From Enterovibrio baiacu (lineage in GTDB: Bacteria; Pseudomonadota; Gammaproteobacteria; Enterobacterales; Vibrionaceae): a DNA stretch of 64,000 nucleotides. The notes under the pieces are model-generated. The model had not been told where the DNA came from, did not search any database, and saw nothing but the letters and a program-made list of their open reading frames with translations. A program made the position numbers and the translations under genes. Each line of letters opens with the position of its first letter. The stretch's first letter is position 1. This document shows positions 49,511 through 57,871 of this stretch, piece after piece. Location: assembly GCF_004120195.1 (NCBI RefSeq), contig NZ_SCHN01000007.1:1-64000 (forward strand), in the 5' to 3' direction.

Positions 49511-50725
49511 TTAGACACTTTCGGCGGATGCTCCCAAGCCTTTGAGCCAGTTTCTATACCAACTGGAAAGTGATTCAATTGGCTTAGGTCGACAGATCAA
49601 GAACCCCTGCAATAGAATGCCAGGGTGATGTTTTGTCATGTAATCCAGATCTTCAAAGTGTTCTATGCCTTCAGCCACTAAATCGACATCAAAGGATTCC
49701 GTAATGTCCTCTAATGATTGGACAATAACTTGGCTGAATTGATCAGCATGAATTTGATTGACCAAGGTGCGATCGATTTTCACTTCCGTGAATGGCAGGC
49801 TTCTTAGTTGCTGAATGTTGGTAAAACCGGTACCAAAATCATCCAGTGATAGGCCATACCCGTGGATCCGTAATCGGTTTAGAGACTCCATTTGCTCCGA
49901 CGATTTGAGCGCATATTCTTCCGTTATTTCCAATACGATACGGGATTTATCAATATTTCTATCTTTGAAGAGATCTTCGAGTCGACTGGGGATATCGAGA
50001 TCAGCTAATTGTGATGGAGAGAGATTGATGCTGATTTTGATGCTATCACCAAAAATGTCCGACAGTTCTTTCATGTGATCAGCGGTCGCTTCTGCTAACT
50101 GCATGGTAATCAAATCCATCAGATCAAACCGAATGGCCGTCGGAATGAAGCGTCCAGGCAGAATGGCATTTGGCTCACCGGGGGAAATGATCCGAGCCAG
50201 TACTTCTAAGCTCTCAACACGGTTCGTTTCTGGATTGAGTTTGGGTTGATAGTAGGGCTTCACCTGTCGATGGACGATGCAGGTGATAAGTTCTTTCTTT
50301 GTCATTTGCTCATAGTGTAGAAACTTTCGCTCTTCTGCTTGATGCAACCTGTCCATCACCAGCTGCAATGCATCCATCTTGATGGGTTTTGAAATGTTTC
50401 CAACCAAGAAGACATGCTGTTGGCGAGCAACTTCTGCTGCCAGTTCAACAATGCGTACGTCCAACTCGGACACGATGCAGATTCCCCCCTTGTAGTGCAT
50501 TTCCCCAAGGTGTCGAATGAGTCCCATTCCGTCGATATCAGGCATGTTTAAATCGGTGAGTACGAGATCATATCGCGTAGGGTATTGGTGCAATTCAGCC
50601 AATGCTTTGATCGGGGAAGAGAACGTCGTGACGTTGTGGTAGCCAAGGTCATTAAGCATTGTATTAATCATGACCAACACCGCCTCTGAATCATCGATTA
50701 TGATGATGCGGATTGTTTCATCCAT
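49511..50725 (-). CDS. Response-regulator receiver plus EAL phosphodiesterase
   Basis: A 404-residue cytoplasmic protein. The REC domain (about residues 1-125) has the acidic pair IIIDDSE, the phosphoacceptor Asp in LVLTDLNMPDIDG, Ser in CIVSELD and Lys in GNISKPIK. The EAL domain (about 150-395) has EVL in place of EAL (LEVLARI), SINLSPSQL, LEITEEY, LDDFGTGF, KIDRTL, VAEGIE and QGFLICRPK, so the catalytic Glu, Asn, Asp, Lys and Gln are all kept. It should hydrolyse c-di-GMP under control of an unlinked histidine kinase. It is not next to a kinase gene. Confidence 0.93.
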   Translation of the reverse strand: MDETIRIIIIDDSEAVLVMINTMLNDLGYHNVTTFSSPIKALAELHQYPTRYDLVLTDLNMPDIDGMGLIRHLGEMHYKGGICIVSELDVRIVELAAEVARQQHVFLVGNISKPIKMDALQLVMDRLHQAEERKFLHYEQMTKKELITCIVHRQVKPYYQPKLNPETNRVESLEVLARIISPGEPNAILPGRFIPTAIRFDLMDLITMQLAEATADHMKELSDIFGDSIKISINLSPSQLADLDIPSRLEDLFKDRNIDKSRIVLEITEEYALKSSEQMESLNRLRIHGYGLSLDDFGTGFTNIQQLRSLPFTEVKIDRTLVNQIHADQFSQVIVQSLEDITESFDVDLVAEGIEHFEDLDYMTKHHPGILLQGFLICRPKPIESLSSWYRNWLKGLGASAESV

Positions 50726-51045
50726 GTATCCGATCCTAAAGAGAGAGCCATATATAAAACTAGATGCTTATGCGGTGATTTCAATACTCAATGTAGGGCT
50801 TATTGCTCAATTAGTCGTCTAGATAGCCTTTTATTTAGGCATATGAGTGAGTTAGCCAATAAAAATGCGACAAGCCTAACTATTTAGGCTTTCTGCTCAA
50901 TAATCATTACAGGCAGAGCCGCCTTCTTTACCGTATGTGATGCCCGAAAATGGCCAGTCATTGGAGAGAAGTCGTAGTAATCTTGCTGTTAAATGCAACG
51001 TACTTCAGCGTGCTGGAGTGCGAAATAAGGGACCAAGGAAAGAAG
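50726..51045. other. 320-bp intergenic region between the REC-EAL and EamA genes
   Basis: It contains a 7-bp hairpin AAGCCTA/TAGGCTT (50872-50891) and an imperfect direct repeat, GGCTTATTGCTCAATTAG and GGCTTTCTGCTCAATAAT. The reading frame into the EamA gene is open from 50950, but that stretch is not membrane-protein-like. No gene is seen. Confidence 0.55.
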
Positions 51046-51942
51046 ATGGAAATGAAGCAAAAAGACGTTGCTGAACTGCTTTTACTTGCAGCGTTATGGG
51101 GAGCCTCATTCCTGTTTATTCGCTATGCCGTGCCAGATTTTGGGCCGTTTGCACTGATCACCGTTCGCGTCGTGTTGGCATCTGTCTTGTTGTTGCCCAT
51201 TTTGATGGTGAGGAAACAGCTACACGAATTTCGAGCAAACTGGTTTCATTCCTGCTGTGTTGGTTTATTCAGTTCCGCCATTCCGTTTGTACTGTTTGCA
51301 TTCGCGATGATGAATGTTTCGAGTGGATTTGCTGCCATCCTCAATGCAAGCACACCCATTTGGGGCGCGATAATTGCCTACTTCTGGTTGGGAGATAAAC
51401 TGACATACACGCGCATGACTGGGCTATTGATTGGTGTGGTTGGTGTGATGGTCTTGGTGTGGGGAAAGCTGGATTTTGGTTCGAGTGGGCTAGGGTGGTC
51501 TGTGCTTGCTGTCATAGGTGCTACTGTGTTTTATGGCATATCAGCGAGCTATGCAAAACGCTTCCTCAACGGTGTTCCGCCTCTTGTCACTGCTGCAGGC
51601 AGTCAGATAGGATCTTCCGTCGCGTTATTGCCATTGGGCCTTATTTTCTGGCCAGAGGTTAATCCAAGCCAAGCAAGTTGGATTGCAGCTATCATTCTGG
51701 GTTTTGTGTCGACGGGCTTTGCATACATCTTGTATTTTCGATTGATCGAGCGTGTTGGTCCAACCAATGCCATTACCGTGACGTACTTAATTCCATTGTT
51801 CGCGGCGGTGTGGGGTTATTTCTTATTGGATGAGAGCGTCACGCTGAGAATGATCTTAGGTGCTTGCACGATTTTCCTCGGCACAGCGCTCGCAACGGGG
51901 TTAGTTAAATTCGGCAAGCGCACACCTGCCAAGGAGGGGTGA
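51046..51942 (+). CDS. EamA family transporter (DMT superfamily)
   Basis: A 298-residue inner-membrane protein with ten predicted TM segments in two five-TM EamA repeats. The N-terminus LLLLAALWGASFLFIRYAVP and second-half stretch AYILYFRLIERVGPTNAITVTYLIPLFAAVWGYF (in pieces) are typical. I use the ATG at 51046, with AAGGA 6 bp upstream; an upstream open extension to 50950 is not conserved-looking. The exported substrate is unknown; relatives move amino acids or other metabolites. The MarR regulator gene converges on it. Confidence 0.88.
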   Translation: MEMKQKDVAELLLLAALWGASFLFIRYAVPDFGPFALITVRVVLASVLLLPILMVRKQLHEFRANWFHSCCVGLFSSAIPFVLFAFAMMNVSSGFAAILNASTPIWGAIIAYFWLGDKLTYTRMTGLLIGVVGVMVLVWGKLDFGSSGLGWSVLAVIGATVFYGISASYAKRFLNGVPPLVTAAGSQIGSSVALLPLGLIFWPEVNPSQASWIAAIILGFVSTGFAYILYFRLIERVGPTNAITVTYLIPLFAAVWGYFLLDESVTLRMILGACTIFLGTALATGLVKFGKRTPAKEG

Positions 51943-51983
51943 GTGCAGTTTATGAAATACTATGAATGAAGAAGAGTGATGAT

Positions 51984-52009
51984 AAAAAAAGGCCCGAGGG
52001 CCTTTTTTT
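51984..52009. terminator. Bidirectional terminator between the EamA and marR-type genes
   Basis: AAAAAAAGGCC(CGAG)GGCCTTTTTTT: a 4-bp GC core with a long A/T extension on both sides. It overlaps the last codon of the minus-strand regulator gene at 52008. Confidence 0.75.
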
Positions 52010-52493
52010 AGTGTGTTTCATCGAGCGTAGTAAGAGGGGTAACTTCAAGAAGTGGTGCAGCGTCGATGTTTTCCGCGTTCATCATTGATGAAATACGCTG
52101 TACAGAAGAAATGAGCAACGATTGCTCCCACTCTTCAAGGGATTGAAAGCGTGAAATAAAACTTTCTTGCAAAGGTTTCGGCGCTTGTTGCAGGGCCTGT
52201 TGACCTTCTGGCGTCAGGTGCGCATGGACTTTACGTTTGTCCAAGTTGCTTCTAACACGCACAATAAGGTTGCGGCTGGCAAGGCGATCCAAGATTGTCG
52301 TCGCGGTTGCCTGACTCATGTTGGTGTGGTTTGAAAGCTGGCGAATGGTAACTTCGTCTAATTCATCAATGGCTCTCATTAGAACGAGCTGAGGACCCGT
52401 TAGACCAGCCTCTTTATTTAGCTTTCTTGAGTGCAGATCAATGGCGCGAATGATTTGCCTAAGCGCTACCAACACCTCTTCGTGCTTCTCCAT
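52008..52493 (-). CDS. MarR-family transcriptional regulator
   Basis: A 161-residue winged-helix repressor. The ATG at 52493 is supported by AAGGAGA 7 bp upstream; the open frame continues 99 bp further. The DNA-binding part is TIRQLSNHTNMSQATATTILDRLASRNLIVRVRSNLDKRKVHAHLTPEG, in which residues about 55-105 form the helix-turn-helix and wing. The effector is unknown. It is transcribed away from the iron-related cluster and towards the EamA gene; regulation of either is possible. Confidence 0.88.
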   Translation of the reverse strand: MEKHEEVLVALRQIIRAIDLHSRKLNKEAGLTGPQLVLMRAIDELDEVTIRQLSNHTNMSQATATTILDRLASRNLIVRVRSNLDKRKVHAHLTPEGQQALQQAPKPLQESFISRFQSLEEWEQSLLISSVQRISSMMNAENIDAAPLLEVTPLTTLDETH

Positions 52494-52733
52494 CGAAGCG
52501 TCTCCTTTAAACAGCGGCAGGATGTTAAAAATTCGCCGAATTATCTGTTCTATACGTGAATATTTAAAGGTTTTTTCCTCGTTTCTTACCAAACCTTACA
52601 CATGAGTTGCTGATTATGCGAACTCATTTGGTTTCAATCTAACCTGTGTCCTAATTTGGGTACGTGATAATTGCTGAAAGTATGCAAACTAAGGCGTAAT
52701 AAAGAGAGGAAAAAGATAATAAATTTAAAACTA

Positions 52734-52752
52734 AATGATATTATTTATCATT
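52734..52752 (+). promoter_or_regulatory. Fur-box-like inverted repeat, distal
   Basis: AATGATA(TTATT)TATCATT is a 7-5-7 perfect palindrome built of the TGATA/TATCA half-sites of Fur operators. It lies 86 bp before the imelysin start. Confidence 0.6.
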
Positions 52753-52775
52753 AGCATTTGAAATGTATTGAGTAT

Positions 52776-52794
52776 GAATGTAATAATCGTTATC
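52776..52794 (+). promoter_or_regulatory. Fur box, proximal
   Basis: The 19-mer GAATGTAATAATCGTTATC matches the Fur consensus GATAATGATAATCATTATC at 14 of 19 positions, with the right half at 9 of 10. It lies 44 bp before the imelysin start, a position where Fur would block a promoter. Related imelysin clusters are iron-regulated in other bacteria. Confidence 0.7.
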
Positions 52795-52837
52795 AATTGC
52801 AACAACTGGTAACAATTCACATACTCAAGGAAAGATT

Positions 52838-54094
52838 ATGATGCGCTCCCCCTTGGCTTCGGCCTGTTCAGTTTTGGCATTATCAGCCGTTTCTTTCACT
52901 ACCTTTGCAGCCACACCAAAAGCCGTTGTTGAAAACTATGCAGACATCGCTCACGCAACGTTCAGCGATGCACTGACAACGTCTAAGCAACTTGATAGCG
53001 CAATTGATGCGTTGATCGCCAAACCCTCTGAAAAAACGCTTAACGAAGCACGCCAAGCGTGGTTGGTTTCTCGCGTGCCTTACCAACAATCGGAAGTCTT
53101 TCGTTTTGGTAATGCTGTCGTTGACGATTGGGAAGGGCAGTTGAATGCTTGGCCGTTGGACGAAGGCTTGATCGACTATGTTGCGCAAGATTACCAATAT
53201 GAACTGGGCAACGCGGGTGCAGTCGCCAATATCGTTTCAAATACATCATTGAAAATCGGTAGCGAAACGTTAGACGTAAGCACCATTACGCCTGAGCTGC
53301 TTGCATCACTGAACGAACTGGGTGGTTCTGAAGCCAACGTTGCAACCGGTTATCACGCCATTGAGTTTTTGCTTTGGGGTCAGGATTTAAACGGTACGAA
53401 CCCTGGTGCGGGTGAGCGTCCTTACACTGATTTTGCGTCGGGTGATGCGTGTACCAATGGAAACTGCGACCGTCGTGCTGATTACCTAAAAGCAGCGTCA
53501 GAGCTTCTTATTACCGATCTTGCTTGGATGGAAGGCCAGTGGTCAGCGACACAAGCAGACAACTACCGTGCTGCGCTATTGAATGATTCTGCTGAAAACG
53601 GCTTGCGTAAAATGCTGTTCGGCATGGGTTCATTGTCTCTTGGTGAACTTGCTGGTGAGCGCATGAAGGTCGCACTCGAAGCAAACTCGACTGAAGATGA
53701 GCACGATTGTTTCTCAGACAACACGCACAACTCACACTTCTACAATGAGCAAGGTATTTACAACGTCATGACGGGGTCTTACCAGCGTTTGGATGGTGAA
53801 AAGCTGTCTGGACCATCAGTGCTTGAATTGGTGAAAACCTCCGATCCAAAAGCGGCAGCGAAGATCAAAACTGATTTTGATAACGCGCGCAGCGAAGTGT
53901 TTAAGCTGGTGGAATCGGCAGAGAAGAACAATGTTCACTTTGACCAGTTGATCGCTGCAGACAACGCAGAAGGCAACGCACTTGTAAATGGCGCGATTGC
54001 GGCATTGGTTCAGCAAACTCGTAGCATTGAACAAGCTGCGGGCGCGATTGGAATTACCAATCTGAACCCAGACACGGCTGATCACCAGTTCTAA
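52838..54094 (+). CDS. Imelysin-family (IrpA-like) periplasmic protein
   Basis: A 418-residue protein with an N-terminal signal (SVLALSAVSFTTFAATP). Two four-helix bundles are expected. The GxHxxE signature is intact in GYHAIEFLLWGQDL (about residues 175-188), followed by RPYTDF and the cysteine pair in DACTNGNCDRRADYL. The C-terminal half has FSDNTHNSHFYNEQGIYNVM and GPSVLEL. Relatives are Fur-regulated and linked to iron uptake; a protease role reported for ICMP is not evident here. It has two Fur-like boxes upstream and its own terminator, so it may be expressed more strongly than the genes behind it. Confidence 0.92.
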   Translation: MMRSPLASACSVLALSAVSFTTFAATPKAVVENYADIAHATFSDALTTSKQLDSAIDALIAKPSEKTLNEARQAWLVSRVPYQQSEVFRFGNAVVDDWEGQLNAWPLDEGLIDYVAQDYQYELGNAGAVANIVSNTSLKIGSETLDVSTITPELLASLNELGGSEANVATGYHAIEFLLWGQDLNGTNPGAGERPYTDFASGDACTNGNCDRRADYLKAASELLITDLAWMEGQWSATQADNYRAALLNDSAENGLRKMLFGMGSLSLGELAGERMKVALEANSTEDEHDCFSDNTHNSHFYNEQGIYNVMTGSYQRLDGEKLSGPSVLELVKTSDPKAAAKIKTDFDNARSEVFKLVESAEKNNVHFDQLIAADNAEGNALVNGAIAALVQQTRSIEQAAGAIGITNLNPDTADHQF

Positions 54095-54112
54095 GTTAGC
54101 CGTGTTAACCCT

Positions 54113-54134
54113 AAGCCCCCAACTGGGGGCTTTT
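54113..54134 (+). terminator. Terminator inside the imelysin cluster
   Basis: AAGCCCCC(AACT)GGGGGCTTTT lies 18 bp after the first imelysin stop. It separates that gene from the di-heme oxidoreductase gene 111 bp downstream and could lower expression of the rest of the cluster. Confidence 0.8.
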
Positions 54135-54245
54135 GGCGTTTTACCGAGGCAGTAAATATCCTCGCATTGATAGAACAATGTATGCCGTTCAGCGGCGGCA
54201 AATACACACCAAGAACACATGTAGACATTTCAGTTGGACGAAATA

Positions 54246-55625
54246 ATGAAGTATCCGGTACTTAGCCTCTTAGTGGCGTTTGCCATGCCTTCCTTTGCCG
54301 ATGATGTTCGTTCTGGCGGCGCAACCACCACATTGAAGCAAGGCGCAAATGCCTTTTCACAGCCTGCATCGAACCTCCCTCTCTCAGAACGCATCGATTT
54401 CAGCGTCGGGAACAGCTTTTTTAGAAACCCTTGGGTGAGTGCACCAGCATCAACCGATGCGCGTGATGGCCTTGGCCCGCTTTTCAATACCAATGGTTGT
54501 CAAAACTGTCACATCAAAGATGGGCGTGGTCACTTGCCTGAAGAAGGGGATAACAATGCCGTCTCTATGCTCATCCGGTTAAGCATCCCTGCCATGACAG
54601 CGGAACAGAAAAAACGATTGATCATGGATGGGAACATCCCTGAGCCGAACTATGGTGGCCAACTTCAAGATTTTGCATTGCCGGGCGTAGAGCCAGAAGC
54701 AAAGGTCAACATTCGTTTTGAAATGCATGTCGAAACCTTTGCCGATGGCACGAAAGTGAGCTTAAGAAAGCCGATCGTTGAACTTTCAGATTTGAGTTAT
54801 GGTGAGATGCACCCTGACACAGAAGTGTCTGTGAGGATTGCACCACCCATGATTGGGCTTGGATTGCTGGAGTCTGTGCCAGAAGGTGACCTTCTCGCCA
54901 TTGCTGAAAAACAGGCGGCAGAAAACAAAGGCATTTCTGGGCGGGCAAACCTGGTTTGGGACATTGAGAAAAACGCGTCCGTGATGGGACGATTTGGCTG
55001 GAAAGCCGGCCAACCTAACTTGATGCAGCAAAACGCAGCGGCATTTAATGGCGACTTAGGCTTAACAAGCCACCTTTTTTCAGTCGAAAACTGCACTTCT
55101 TCTCAAACTTCCTGCGATACCTTACCCAACGGCGGGCTGCCTGAGGTCTCTGAAAAGATTCTGAATTTTGTTGAGTTCTATAGTCAACATCTTGCCGTAC
55201 CAGCACGTCGTAACACTGACGATCCACAGGTGAAGGCTGGTGAAAAGCTGTTCGCCGACGCGAATTGTGGAAGCTGTCATCAGACTAGCCTCAAAACAGC
55301 GTCTATTGAAGGTAGACCTGCGTTAAGCAACCAAACCATTCATCCTTATACGGATCTTCTTCTTCATGATATGGGGGAAGGATTGGCAGATAACCGCAGT
55401 GAATTTATCGCGAATGGGCAAGAGTGGCGCACCGCACCGCTATGGGGCTTAGGCTATACGCAAGAAGTGAATGGACACACAAATTATTTGCACGATGGTC
55501 GCGCGCGAAATGCGCTTGAAGCTGTGTTGTGGCATGGCGGAGAGGCGGAGGCCAGTAAGCAGCGCGTACTCAACATGAATAAACAAGAACGAGAAGCACT
55601 GGTTGCTTTCCTTAACTCTTTGTAG
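54246..55625 (+). CDS. Di-heme oxidoreductase-like c-type cytochrome (DHOR/DUF1111)
   Basis: A 459-residue periplasmic protein with a cleavable signal (VLSLLVAFAMPSFA). Two CXXCH haem c sites are visible: NGCQNCHIKDG (about residues 83-93) and NCGSCHQTS (about 340-348). DGLGPLFNTNGCQNCH and LHDMGEGLADNRSE with TAPLWGLGYTQEVNGHTNYLHDGRARN are typical of the DHOR family. It stands between two imelysins, an arrangement known in iron-regulated clusters. A redox role in iron handling is inferred. It precedes the second imelysin by 9 bp. Confidence 0.92.
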   Translation: MKYPVLSLLVAFAMPSFADDVRSGGATTTLKQGANAFSQPASNLPLSERIDFSVGNSFFRNPWVSAPASTDARDGLGPLFNTNGCQNCHIKDGRGHLPEEGDNNAVSMLIRLSIPAMTAEQKKRLIMDGNIPEPNYGGQLQDFALPGVEPEAKVNIRFEMHVETFADGTKVSLRKPIVELSDLSYGEMHPDTEVSVRIAPPMIGLGLLESVPEGDLLAIAEKQAAENKGISGRANLVWDIEKNASVMGRFGWKAGQPNLMQQNAAAFNGDLGLTSHLFSVENCTSSQTSCDTLPNGGLPEVSEKILNFVEFYSQHLAVPARRNTDDPQVKAGEKLFADANCGSCHQTSLKTASIEGRPALSNQTIHPYTDLLLHDMGEGLADNRSEFIANGQEWRTAPLWGLGYTQEVNGHTNYLHDGRARNALEAVLWHGGEAEASKQRVLNMNKQEREALVAFLNSL

Positions 55626-55634
55626 GAGAAGACA

Positions 55635-56663
55635 ATGACATTCACTTCCATCCCTTCTCGTTGTTCGGTTGCGACTCTTCTAGTGACGACGTCACTGTTA
55701 TCTGGGTGCAACATCGATTTCCCTTCGGCTTTTGCGGGTGAAAAGGAACATCCAATTTGGTCGTTGCAAAAAACACACGCTGGGAACTTTGTTTTACAGA
55801 CAACGGCATTGGCTTCTGCGGTAGAAAAAGCCTGTGCTGGGGGCGCATTGGACACCCCTGAGGTGAAATCAGCATGGGTTGACACCATGAAAGCGTGGAT
55901 GCCCCTGCAAGGCATTGAGGCAAGTAACCCTGCGGCGGCATCGTTAAATTGGCAAATCCAATTCTACCCAGACAAGAAAAACACTACGGGCAGAAAAATC
56001 GCGGCGTTACTGAAATCAGAAGGCCCTTATTCTGCTGAAGCCTTGGCAAAGCAAAGTGTGTCAGTTCAAGGCTTAGGTGCGCTGGAATGGCTTATCTACG
56101 AACCGATAACAGCGAACGACACACCAAACAGGTGCGCGCTTGCGAGCGCTGCCTCTCAGCGTCTGATGCAATCTGCGGAGGGCTTATCCCAAGCTTGGGA
56201 AAATGATCCATGGAAAGATCAGTCAGAGAAAGCACTCAATACAGCAAGTGTAAGCATGCTTGCGGGTCAGCTTGATTTCGTGATGAAAAAGCTCTCTCTG
56301 CCAATGGGTAAGCCGGGCTACCCTAAGCCTTATCAGGCGGAAGCATGGCGTTCAGAAGCATCTTTGGCGCTTTTAAAAGACAATGTTGCAGCAATGTATG
56401 CGTTATATTTGGCAGATCTGGATGTTGTTCTGCGTGCGAAGCAAGAAACGGAACTGGCAGACAGATTGACCAAACATTGGAAAGACACGGTAACGAGTGT
56501 GCCTTCGGGCGATGCACTCAAGCCGCTTTTAGATACACCAGAAAACTATCGATCATTGATTGGTCTTTCAAATAACCTTGAATACCTGAAGCTGGCATTA
56601 TCTGATGAGGTTGGCCCAGCGTTGGGTATGGTGGTTGGGTTTAATTCGACAGACGGAGACTAG
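55635..56663 (+). CDS. Imelysin-family lipoprotein with altered GxHxxE motif
   Basis: A 342-residue lipoprotein with lipobox TTSLLSGCNI. It is shorter than the first imelysin and begins with a His-containing stretch (EKEHPIWSLQKTHAGNF). The signature that reads GxHxxE in most relatives is GLGALEWLIYE here, so the histidine is Ala or Leu while the glutamate is kept. ASNPAAASLNWQIQFYPDKKNTTGRKI is typical of this branch, in which metal binding may differ. It follows the di-heme gene by 9 bp and is 3 bp before the next gene. Confidence 0.88.
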   Translation: MTFTSIPSRCSVATLLVTTSLLSGCNIDFPSAFAGEKEHPIWSLQKTHAGNFVLQTTALASAVEKACAGGALDTPEVKSAWVDTMKAWMPLQGIEASNPAAASLNWQIQFYPDKKNTTGRKIAALLKSEGPYSAEALAKQSVSVQGLGALEWLIYEPITANDTPNRCALASAASQRLMQSAEGLSQAWENDPWKDQSEKALNTASVSMLAGQLDFVMKKLSLPMGKPGYPKPYQAEAWRSEASLALLKDNVAAMYALYLADLDVVLRAKQETELADRLTKHWKDTVTSVPSGDALKPLLDTPENYRSLIGLSNNLEYLKLALSDEVGPALGMVVGFNSTDGD

Positions 56664-56666
56664 ATC

Positions 56667-57770
56667 TTGGCTTCATCCCCCCACGGCGTCAGCATGAAAC
56701 GACGCCGCTTTCTTTCCCTTTCCATTGCAGGACTTGTTGTAGGAAGTGGTATTGCAGGTTACGCAACGTACAAAAAGCGTCAGGACGATACGCGAGTAGC
56801 ATTTCTTGGTTGTGCACGAGATGGTAACGATGGCTACGTTTTTACTGGTGCGAATGCGCAGGGAGAACCCTGTTACAAAGTGCCTTTGTCCACCCGAGGT
56901 CATGGTGTCGCCATTGATCGCATGCGCAACTTTGCCTTTATATTTTCCAGACGGCCTGGTGAATTTATCACGGCGGTGGATATTCAATCTGGAAAACGGC
57001 TTTCAACATACAGCGTGTCAGACCGTTACCATCTCTATGGTCATGGCGTGGTGGTAGGCGATAAGCTCTATACCAGTGAGGGAGAACGTTCGACCAGTAA
57101 CGGTGTGATTGGCATTTACCAGATTTGGGAAGATGGCACGCTCGAAAGAGTGGGGGAGCACACTGGCTTCGGACTAGGGCCACATGAGATCATGGCGATT
57201 GATCATTCAACCTTGGCATTAGCGGTGGGCGGGGTGAAAACGCAAGGCCGTGAGCCATTGAATATCGAGTCAATGTCACCGTCGTTGGTGCTCATGGACA
57301 TCCATTTTGGAAAAGTGCTCGGTATTCACACCTTGCCTGACCATCAAATGAGTATTCGCCACTTGGCCATGTCGCCAAAAGGGGAGATTGTCACGGCGCA
57401 ACAATACAGAGGCGACAAAGATGATGTCCAACCGTTGCTTGCGATTCGTCGATTAAGTGGTGAGTATCAACAACTTGTCGCCACTACTGAACAGTGGAGC
57501 CGTTTTAATCAATACATCGGCAGTGTGGCGTGTACAGAATCACAGATTGTTGCGACATCGCCGCGGGGAAATTGCTACGGAATTTGGAACATCGAATCCG
57601 GTGAACTGGAAGAGCTTGGCCCCTTGCTTGATGCATCCGGTGCAGCCGCAAAGCCAGATAGATTCGCGCTTAGCGCCGGAAGTGGTAGATTAGTAATACA
57701 GAATGTACAAAAAAACATTGAATTTCAGACATCTGAGGTTCAATGGGATAATCACTGGGTAATGCTTTAG
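56667..57770 (+). CDS. DUF1513 family protein with Tat-type signal
   Basis: A 367-residue protein. A twin-arginine signal (MKRRRFLSLSIAGLVVGSG) begins at residue 10. TTG at 56667 is preferred as the start because GGAG lies 8 bp upstream, while the ATG at 56694 has no ribosome site. After the signal the protein looks like a beta-propeller (RGHGVAIDRMRNFAFIFSRRPGEF, LYGHGVVVGDKLYTSEGE, GLGPHEIMAIDHSTLALAVGG, SIRHLAMSPKGEIVTAQQY), as in DUF1513. Export across the membrane in a folded state suggests a bound cofactor. It ends the cluster. Confidence 0.88.
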   Translation: MASSPHGVSMKRRRFLSLSIAGLVVGSGIAGYATYKKRQDDTRVAFLGCARDGNDGYVFTGANAQGEPCYKVPLSTRGHGVAIDRMRNFAFIFSRRPGEFITAVDIQSGKRLSTYSVSDRYHLYGHGVVVGDKLYTSEGERSTSNGVIGIYQIWEDGTLERVGEHTGFGLGPHEIMAIDHSTLALAVGGVKTQGREPLNIESMSPSLVLMDIHFGKVLGIHTLPDHQMSIRHLAMSPKGEIVTAQQYRGDKDDVQPLLAIRRLSGEYQQLVATTEQWSRFNQYIGSVACTESQIVATSPRGNCYGIWNIESGELEELGPLLDASGAAAKPDRFALSAGSGRLVIQNVQKNIEFQTSEVQWDNHWVML

Positions 57771-57871
57771 AATGATGCTTTTCTAACCCTTTGTTTTGAA
57801 AGATTCATAAAAAATCCGATAACGAAAATTGTGACGTTTGCCATACTAAGATCTCTAAATGGAGGTGGTGC

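Larger units (their letters stand above)
52494..52837. other. 344-bp divergent region upstream of the imelysin cluster
   Basis: AT-rich region between the MarR gene and the imelysin gene. It carries two Fur-like boxes (see separate entries) and candidate promoters in the AT-rich middle; no coding frame is seen. Confidence 0.6.
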
